From contig NZ_NEGA01000016.1 of NCBI RefSeq assembly GCF_002135315.1, positions 24,751-88,750 on the forward strand: 64,000 bases of DNA. The letters are read 5' to 3'. Every line of letters starts with the position of its first letter. The stretch's first letter is position 1. This document shows positions 58,162-64,000 of the stretch, in pieces. The stretch comes from Acinetobacter sp. ANC 3903. Lineage in GTDB: Bacteria; Pseudomonadota; Gammaproteobacteria; Pseudomonadales; Moraxellaceae. Under the pieces are notes generated by a model, which saw nothing but the letters and a program-made list of their open reading frames with translations, ran no database searches and was not told where the DNA came from. The position numbers were made by a program, and so were the translations under genes.

Positions 58162-61100
58162 ATGGCTCACTTTTTTATTCATCGCCCGATTTTTGCATGG
58201 GTGATTGCATTGGTGATTATGCTGGCGGGTATTTTAACCCTCAGCAAAATGCCGATTGCACAATATCCGACTATTGCGCCGCCAACGGTAACCATTGCTG
58301 CGACCTATCCAGGTGCATCTGCTGAAACTGTAGAAAATACAGTGACCCAGATTATTGAACAGCAAATGAACGGTCTTGACGGTTTACGCTATATTTCTTC
58401 AAATAGTGCAGGTAACGGTCAGGCATCGATTGCCTTGAACTTTGAACAAGGGATCGATCCCGATATTGCCCAAGTTCAGGTACAAAACAAATTGCAGTCT
58501 GCAACTGCGCTACTGCCTGAAGATGTACAGCGTCAGGGCCTCAAGGTGACCAAATCGGGTGCCAGCTTCCTGCAAGTTTTAGCATTCTATTCACCGAATG
58601 GCTCAATGACTGACGCCGACATTAAAGACTATGTAAACTCCAATATTTCTGAACCACTCAGCCGTGTGGCAGGTGTGGGTGAAGTACAGGTATTTGGTGG
58701 TTCTTATGCCATGCGTATCTGGTTGGATCCTGCAAAACTCAGCAGTTATCAACTGACTCCAAGTGATGTAGTGGCTGCCCTGCGTACTCAAAATGCACAG
58801 GTTGCCGTAGGTCAATTGGGCGGTGCGCCTGCTGTTGAAGGTCAGGTACTGAATGCCACTGTAAACGCGCAAAGCCTGTTACAAACAGCTGATCAGTTCC
58901 GTTCTATTTTCTTGAAAAATATCGGTTCCGGTGCAAAAGTGACGATTGGTGATGTCGCTAAAGTTGAATTGGGTTCTGATAACTATCAGTTCACTTCTAA
59001 ATTTAACGGCAAACCTGCAGGTGGTGTAGCGATTAAATTGGCTACCGGTGCAAACGCACTCGACACAGCAACAGCTGTTGAAGAACGCTTGCAACAACTT
59101 CGCAAAAACTATCCAAGTGATCTGAAAGACCAACTGGCGTTTGATACGACTCCATTTATCAAACTCTCTATTGAAAGTGTGGTTCACACTTTAGTTGAAG
59201 CGATCATCCTGGTATTCCTGGTGATGTTCCTGTTCTTGCAGAACTGGCGTGCAACCCTGATTCCAACCATGGCGGTTCCTGTGGTGGTATTGGGTACTTT
59301 TGCCATCATCAACCTGTTTGGCTTCTCGATTAACACGCTCACCATGTTTGCCATGGTACTGGCCATTGGTCTGCTGGTGGATGATGCGATTGTTGTGGTC
59401 GAAAACGTTGAACGTGTCATGCAGGAAGAACATCTCGATCCGGTTAGCGCGACTGAAAAATCCATGCATCAGATTTCGGGTGCCCTGGTCGGGATTACCA
59501 CAGTATTAACCGCTGTATTCGTACCGATGGCCTTCTTTAGCGGCACCACCGGGGTAATTTATCGCCAGTTCTCGATCACGCTTGTGACCGCGATGATTTT
59601 ATCCCTCGCAATTGCCCTGACTTTTACCCCTGCCCTTTGTGCAACCTTGCTCAAACAGCATGATAAAGACAAGCCGGAAAGTAATGGTGTGTTCGCCCGC
59701 TTCTTCCGCTGGTTTAACCATAGCTTTGACCGCATGTCGGGTGGTTACCAGAAATGGGTTGGTAAGCTATTAATCCATAAAGTAATTGCCGGCGTTATTT
59801 ATGCTGTGGTGATTGCGGGTCTATTGTTCCTGTTCAAGAACCTGCCAAGCTCATTCCTGCCGAATGAAGACCAAGGTGTGGTGATGACTCTGGTTCAATT
59901 ACCGCCGAATGCGACACTTAATCGTACAGAGAAAGTTATTGATCAGATGACTGGCTTCTTTATGGAAGGTGAAAAAGCCAACGTCGATTCTGTATTCAGT
60001 GTCGCAGGCTTCTCTTTCACAGGTGTTGGTCAGAATGCCGGTTTAGCCTTCATTAAATTGAAAGACTGGAGCGAACGTACTACGCCTGAATCACAAATCG
60101 GTGCCATTATCCAGCGTGGTATGGCATTGAACGTGATTGCCAAAGATGCTTCTTATGTGATGCCGTTGCAGCTTCCTGCAATGCCAGAACTGGGGGTTTC
60201 TGCCGGCTTTAACTTACAGTTGAAAGATGCTGCGGGTAGCGGTCACGAAAAACTGATCACTGCACGTAACATGATTCTGGGTATGGCTGCGCAAGACAAA
60301 CGCCTTGCCGGTGTACGTCCAAACGGTCAGGAAGATACGCCACAATACAAAGTGTATGTGGATAACGAAAAAGCCAGCTCTATGGGCGTAAGCATTGCTG
60401 AAATCAACAACACCATGCGTATTGCCTGGGGCGGCTCATACATTAATGACTTTATTGACCGCGGTCGCGTGAAAAAAGTCTATGTTCAAGCCGTACCTGA
60501 TGCGCGTATGATGCCGGAAGATTTAAACAAATGGTACGTACGTAATAACCTGGGACAAATGGTGCCGTTTTCTGCCTTTGCAACCGGTGAATGGACATAT
60601 GGTTCGCCACGTCTTGAACGTTATAACGGTATTTCATCGGTGAACATTCAGGGTACCCCTGCACCGGGCGTCAGCTCTGGTGATGCGATGCTTGCAATGG
60701 AAGAAATCATTGCCAAGCTCCCGCAAATGGGCATGGCAGGATTCGACTATGAATGGACAGGTTTATCTTTAGAAGAACGTGAAGCAGGTTCGCAAACCGC
60801 GGGTCTATACGGACTTTCTATGCTGATTGTATTCCTGTGTCTTGCTGCATTGTATGAAAGCTGGTCTATTCCATTCTCGGTACTGTTGGTGATTCCTTTA
60901 GGTATTGTCGGTGCAATTGGCTTAACTTTCCTCGGCATGGTGGTACTGAAAGATCCAAACTTGTCGAATAATATTTACTTCCAGGTCGCGATTATTGCCG
61001 TCATTGGTTTGGCCGCGAAGAATGCGATCCTGATTGTAGAATTCGCCAAGGAGCTGCAGGAAGATAAAGGCGAGCCTTTACTTGAAGCCACTTTGCATGC

Positions 61101-61344
61101 TGCAAAAATGCGTTTACGTCCAATCATTATGACCACCCTTGCCTTCGGTTTTGGTGTACTTCCGCTGGCCATTGCTTCAGGTGCCGGCGCTGGTAGCCAG
61201 CACTCGGTCGGTTATGGTGTACTGGGTGGCGTAATCAGTTCAACTTTATTGGGTATCTTCTTTATTCCTGTGTTCTATGTCTGGATTCGAAGTATCTTTA
61301 AATACAAACCTAAAAAACGAAATGATCAGGAGCAAACATCGTGA
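58162..61344 (+). CDS. adeJ: AdeJ-like RND multidrug efflux transporter
   Basis: HAE-1 proton-driven inner-membrane pump, 1060 residues. N-terminal MAHFFIHRPIFAWVIAL begins the first transmembrane helix. The proton-relay aspartates are in LAIGLLVDDAIVVVENVER, and the second half has AAKNAILIVEFAKEL with the partner lysine. Large periplasmic loops are present in both halves. Exports a broad set of antibiotics in A. baumannii. Overlaps adeK as TGATG. Confidence 0.95.
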   Translation: MAHFFIHRPIFAWVIALVIMLAGILTLSKMPIAQYPTIAPPTVTIAATYPGASAETVENTVTQIIEQQMNGLDGLRYISSNSAGNGQASIALNFEQGIDPDIAQVQVQNKLQSATALLPEDVQRQGLKVTKSGASFLQVLAFYSPNGSMTDADIKDYVNSNISEPLSRVAGVGEVQVFGGSYAMRIWLDPAKLSSYQLTPSDVVAALRTQNAQVAVGQLGGAPAVEGQVLNATVNAQSLLQTADQFRSIFLKNIGSGAKVTIGDVAKVELGSDNYQFTSKFNGKPAGGVAIKLATGANALDTATAVEERLQQLRKNYPSDLKDQLAFDTTPFIKLSIESVVHTLVEAIILVFLVMFLFLQNWRATLIPTMAVPVVVLGTFAIINLFGFSINTLTMFAMVLAIGLLVDDAIVVVENVERVMQEEHLDPVSATEKSMHQISGALVGITTVLTAVFVPMAFFSGTTGVIYRQFSITLVTAMILSLAIALTFTPALCATLLKQHDKDKPESNGVFARFFRWFNHSFDRMSGGYQKWVGKLLIHKVIAGVIYAVVIAGLLFLFKNLPSSFLPNEDQGVVMTLVQLPPNATLNRTEKVIDQMTGFFMEGEKANVDSVFSVAGFSFTGVGQNAGLAFIKLKDWSERTTPESQIGAIIQRGMALNVIAKDASYVMPLQLPAMPELGVSAGFNLQLKDAAGSGHEKLITARNMILGMAAQDKRLAGVRPNGQEDTPQYKVYVDNEKASSMGVSIAEINNTMRIAWGGSYINDFIDRGRVKKVYVQAVPDARMMPEDLNKWYVRNNLGQMVPFSAFATGEWTYGSPRLERYNGISSVNIQGTPAPGVSSGDAMLAMEEIIAKLPQMGMAGFDYEWTGLSLEEREAGSQTAGLYGLSMLIVFLCLAALYESWSIPFSVLLVIPLGIVGAIGLTFLGMVVLKDPNLSNNIYFQVAIIAVIGLAAKNAILIVEFAKELQEDKGEPLLEATLHAAKMRLRPIIMTTLAFGFGVLPLAIASGAGAGSQHSVGYGVLGGVISSTLLGIFFIPVFYVWIRSIFKYKPKKRNDQEQTS

Positions 61345-62804
61345 TGCAAAAGGTATGGTCTATTTCAGGTCGTAGCATTGCGGTATCTGCACTTGCGCTT
61401 GCTTTGACAGCCTGTCAAAGCATGCGTGGCCCAGAGCCCGTAGCTCAAGCAAATATTCCAGAACAAGGTTATCTAACTGCTAATTCTGGACCTTCAATTG
61501 CTGAGCAAGGTTATAAAGACTTTTTTGCCGATCAACGCTTGCTTCAAGTGCTTGATCTGGCATTAGCCAATAACCGTGACTTGCGCACTTCGACCTTAAA
61601 CATTCAACGTGCACAGCAACAGTATCAAATCACCCAAAACAACCAGCTGCCAACCATTGGAGCAAGTGGTAGTGTGCTTCGTCAAGACACGCTCAACACC
61701 AGTGGCGCCATGACCAGCTACAATGTAGGTCTAGGTGTAACTGCCTATGAGCTGGATTTTTGGGGCCGTGTTCGTAGCTTAAAAGACAATGCTTTAGACA
61801 CTTACCTGGCAACTTCGAGTGCACGTGATGCCACTCAGATTGCGCTGATTGGTCAAGTGGCTCAGGCATGGCTGAACTACTCGTTTGCCAATGCAAATTT
61901 AAAACTTGCAGACCAAACATTAAAAGCTCAACTTGAGTCTTATAACCTCAACAAAAAACGTTTCGATGTCGGCATCGACAGTGAAGTTCCTGTTCGTCAG
62001 GCACAGATTTCTGTCGAAACGGCGCGTAACGACGTTGCCAATTACAAGACCCAGATTGCACAGGCACAGAACCTGTTAAATCTGCTGGTCGGTCAAGCGG
62101 TTCCAGCGAACCTGTTGCCAAGCCAACGCGTAACACGTATCAGTAAATCCAATGCACTGAGTGCAGGCTTACCAAGTGACTTGCTGAATAATCGTCCTGA
62201 CCTGCGTGCTGCCGAATATAAACTTTCTGCAGCAGGTGCCAATATCGGTGCAGCTAAGGCACGTATGTTCCCGACCATCAGTTTGACCGGTAATGCAGGC
62301 TATGCTTCAACCAGTTTAAGCGACCTGTTCAAATCGGGTGGTTTTGTCTGGTCTATTGGTCCAAGTATTGATCTTCCAATCTTCGATTGGGGCACCCGTA
62401 AGGCCAACATCAAGATTTCAGAAACAGATCAACAAATTGCGTTGTCTGATTATGAAAAATCTATTCAATCCGCTTTCCGCGAAGTGAATGATGCCTTGGC
62501 GGTACGTCAAAATATTGGTGACCGTTTAGCAGCACAGCGCCGTCTGGTGGATGCAACCAATACCACTTATCGACTGTCGAATGCCCGCTTCCGTGCCGGT
62601 ATTGACAGTTACCTGACTGTACTGGATGCACAACGTGCGTCTTATGCAGCTGAACAAGGTTTATTGTTGCTTGAACAAGCCAACATGAATAACCAGGTTG
62701 AAGTCTATAAAACACTGGGCGGCGGTCTTAAAGCCAACACCGGTGATGCCGTTCAACAGGCACCTTCTTCGGCTGAACGTAAAGTGGAAAACAGCGCTCA
62801 GTAA
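61344..62804 (+). CDS. adeK: AdeK-like outer membrane efflux channel
   Basis: TolC-family lipoprotein that opens the pump to the outside, 486 residues. Signal peptide with lipobox LTAC, lipidated Cys24. Two related OEP halves are visible, with YELDFWGRVRSLKDNAL, and later IGPSIDLPIFDWGTRKANIKISETD. The ATG at 61344 overlaps the adeJ stop (TGATG); a GTG one codon upstream is also possible with AGGAG at better spacing. Last gene of the operon. Confidence 0.94.
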   Translation: MQKVWSISGRSIAVSALALALTACQSMRGPEPVAQANIPEQGYLTANSGPSIAEQGYKDFFADQRLLQVLDLALANNRDLRTSTLNIQRAQQQYQITQNNQLPTIGASGSVLRQDTLNTSGAMTSYNVGLGVTAYELDFWGRVRSLKDNALDTYLATSSARDATQIALIGQVAQAWLNYSFANANLKLADQTLKAQLESYNLNKKRFDVGIDSEVPVRQAQISVETARNDVANYKTQIAQAQNLLNLLVGQAVPANLLPSQRVTRISKSNALSAGLPSDLLNNRPDLRAAEYKLSAAGANIGAAKARMFPTISLTGNAGYASTSLSDLFKSGGFVWSIGPSIDLPIFDWGTRKANIKISETDQQIALSDYEKSIQSAFREVNDALAVRQNIGDRLAAQRRLVDATNTTYRLSNARFRAGIDSYLTVLDAQRASYAAEQGLLLLEQANMNNQVEVYKTLGGGLKANTGDAVQQAPSSAERKVENSAQ

Positions 62805-62820
62805 TGTTTTCAAGTGTGAT

Positions 62821-62850
62821 AAAAAAGCCTGCGCCATGCAGGCTTTTTTA
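62821..62850 (+). terminator. adeIJK terminator
   Basis: AAAAAAGCCTGC and GCAGGCTTTTTT with a short loop. Confidence 0.9.
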
Positions 62851-62911
62851 TTGCTTTTTAAAGCCTGATTTTCTATCTTCACTAGAATCTATTTCATTTG
62901 AATATCAAAAC

Positions 62912-63268
62912 ATGCTGCTGAGTAATTTAGAATCTGTTCCGGGACATACCATTCGCCGTCAAATTGATGTGGTCTATGGCAGCACTGTGCGTAGTAAACA
63001 TGTGGGACGTGACCTTTTGGCAGGTCTGAAAAATATTGTAGGTGGTGAACTGACCGCTTATACCGAACTGCTGGAAGAATCGCGTCAGGAAGCCATGAAC
63101 CGCATGATTGAGAAAGCAAAATCTCTGGGGGCAAATGCCGTGGTGGGTATCCGTTTTTCCACATCCAATATTGCTCAAGGCGCTTCGGAACTGTTTGTTT
63201 ATGGCACTGCGGTGGTGGTTGAAGCAAATGCACAAAAATTGCCAGATCCTTTCCCGACGCAAGGCTAA
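62912..63268 (+). CDS. YbjQ family protein (heavy-metal-binding-like)
   Basis: 118 residues of the YbjQ/UPF0145 fold: NLESVPGHTIRRQIDVVYGSTVRSKHVGRD, LLEESRQEAMNRMIEKAKSLGANAVVGIRF, and ASELFVYGTAVVV. Oligomeric beta-rich protein of unknown role. The ATG at 62912 is the start of conserved sequence; no clear ribosome binding site. A paralogue follows three bases downstream. Confidence 0.88.
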   Translation: MLLSNLESVPGHTIRRQIDVVYGSTVRSKHVGRDLLAGLKNIVGGELTAYTELLEESRQEAMNRMIEKAKSLGANAVVGIRFSTSNIAQGASELFVYGTAVVVEANAQKLPDPFPTQG

Positions 63269-63271
63269 GAC

Positions 63272-63706
63272 ATGGATGCCTTTATTTTAAAAGTCGTCAT
63301 TTTTGTGATTTTATTTGCGATAGGCTGGGGCTTTGGTCGCCATACTGAAACAAAGCATTTAACTGAACTGGATGAACAAGAACAGCGTTTGGCCTATATC
63401 ACCTTGGACAATAACCGTTTTAAGACCTCTCCACATCCGGGGCAACTGGTCAGCAGCAATGTGGTCATTTCGCATGACTACTTTAAATATGTGATTGCCA
63501 ATATCCAGAATTTTTTCGGAGGTCGTCTGACCAGCTATGAAAGTGTGGTTGAACGTGCCCGCCGTGAAGCCATTATCCGTTTAAAACTGGAAGCCGAGAA
63601 AATCGGTGCCACCCATATTATGGGCTTACGCTTAAGTACTACCGAGATGGGGATGCAAGGCGGAATGGTGGAAGTGTTTGCTTATGGCACGGCGATTCAG
63701 GGTTAA
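63272..63706 (+). CDS. YbjQ-like protein with N-terminal membrane anchor
   Basis: 144 residues. A single transmembrane helix (about 5-22, KVVIFVILFAIGWGFG) precedes a diverged YbjQ-like domain with FGGRLTSYESVVERARREAIIRLKLEAEKIGATHIMGLRLSTTEM and EVFAYGTAIQG. AAGG at about 8 bases supports the ATG. Appears to be a duplicate of the previous gene with an added anchor. Confidence 0.82.
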   Translation: MDAFILKVVIFVILFAIGWGFGRHTETKHLTELDEQEQRLAYITLDNNRFKTSPHPGQLVSSNVVISHDYFKYVIANIQNFFGGRLTSYESVVERARREAIIRLKLEAEKIGATHIMGLRLSTTEMGMQGGMVEVFAYGTAIQG

Positions 63707-63732
63707 GTAAATTAAGTAAGGTTTGAATCTCC

Positions 63733-63773
63733 TCAAATCCCCCTAAATCCCCCTTTTCCAAAGGGGGACTTTG
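63733..63773. repeat. G/C-run inverted repeat element
   Basis: Two AAATCCCCCT units lead into CCCCCTTTTCC and then AAAGGGGGACTTT, giving an 8-bp hairpin. I have the impression that this sequence recurs in Acinetobacter and other genomes as a short dispersed repeat, but this is recollection. It lies beside the IS3-type element. Confidence 0.5.
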
Positions 63774-63790
63774 TAGTGGTTTAATAAAGC

Positions 63791-64000
63791 TGGACACCCA
63801 ATTAGGTGATAATAGATTCACCAATGAGGTGCTTATGAAACCAAGACGTACATTTACTCCAGAGTTTAAACTCGAAGCTGCTAGTCTTGTATTGGATCAA
63901 GGGTATTCAATCTTACATGCTTGCCGTGCCTTAGATGTGGGTCAGACTGCTATGAGACGTTGGGTCGATCAGCTTCAATCAGAACGTACTGGGCAGACGC
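63791..64000 (+). mobile_element. IS3-family insertion sequence, left end (cut by window edge)
   Basis: Begins TGGACACCCAATTAGGTG, which fits the TGGAC-type terminal inverted repeat of IS3-family elements, 44 bases before the orfA start. The right end and orfB are beyond the window, so target duplication cannot be checked. Confidence 0.7.
63835..64000 (+). CDS. IS3-family transposase OrfA, partial
   Basis: First 55 residues in window: MKPRRTFTPEFKLEAASLVL, then an HTH_Tnp_1 helix-turn-helix around ACRALDVGQTAMRRWVDQL. OrfA binds the element ends and is usually joined to OrfB by a programmed frameshift. GAGG precedes the ATG. Runs off the window edge. Confidence 0.9.
   Translation, partial: MKPRRTFTPEFKLEAASLVLDQGYSILHACRALDVGQTAMRRWVDQLQSERTGQT

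Overview
The window looks like core chromosome of an Acinetobacter species (Moraxellaceae), probably not A. baumannii itself. This is inferred from AT-rich intergenic DNA, the suc/sdh/gltA cluster with lpdA following sucB, an AdeIJK-type efflux operon, an Acinetobacter-like lolB-ispE-tRNA-Gln-prs-rplY-pth block, and the general look of the proteins. No plasmid, phage, CRISPR or defence island is visible.

Layout. 1-12.3 kb: TCA-cycle block, with the suc operon (sucA-sucB-lpdA, then the start of sucC) and the sdh operon (sdhC-D-A-B) on the minus strand and gltA divergent on the plus strand. 12.4-19.2 kb: a HELTH-motif protein, nadE with an overlapping helical ORF, two elongator tRNA-Met genes flanking a decayed lipoprotein gene, rnpB, ferredoxin, coaD, smpB and a flavodoxin-like gene. 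19.2-27.4 kb: pgeF and rluD divergent from bamD, then dnaG, hemA, and a TPR gene leading into lolB. 27.4-32.9 kb: lolB-ispE, four identical tRNA-Gln genes, prs, rplY, pth, panD, and an FMN riboswitch ahead of ribB. 32.9-38.8 kb: accessory stretch with a frameshifted LysE exporter, a DUF1289 protein, trhO, an IS30-family insertion, small membrane proteins, a DedA protein, a UPF0149 protein and a short acidic protein.

39-46.4 kb: rpoD, a YbeD-like gene and lipB, an SCP2-like gene with an iron alcohol dehydrogenase, an APC permease and a periplasmic protein. 46.4-52.7 kb (minus strand): serS, cysG, trmL, an RsiV-like lipoprotein, a carotenoid oxygenase remnant, lolA, rplU-rpmA. 53-64 kb (plus strand): polyprenyl diphosphate synthase, a SpcR-like membrane protein, a PAP2 phosphatase, adeIJK, two YbjQ-like genes, and the left end of an IS3-family element running off the window.

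How the parts work together: the first 12 kb encodes much of the oxidative TCA cycle and the entry of electrons into the quinone pool. BamD, LolA and LolB act in outer-membrane protein and lipoprotein biogenesis. AdeI, AdeJ and AdeK form a tripartite pump. ispE and the polyprenyl synthase serve isoprenoid and quinone synthesis, and panD and coaD serve coenzyme A synthesis.

I did not find a convincing undescribed biological system. The more interesting signals are smaller: an attenuator-like hairpin between sucB and lpdA, a large hairpin in the sucA leader, Fur-box-like sites near sdhC and sucC, two freshly broken genes, a carotenoid oxygenase fossil, an IS30 transposase whose stop codon lies outside its element, a possible RNA switch ahead of an amino acid or polyamine permease, and a compensatory base pair change between two tRNA-Met copies.
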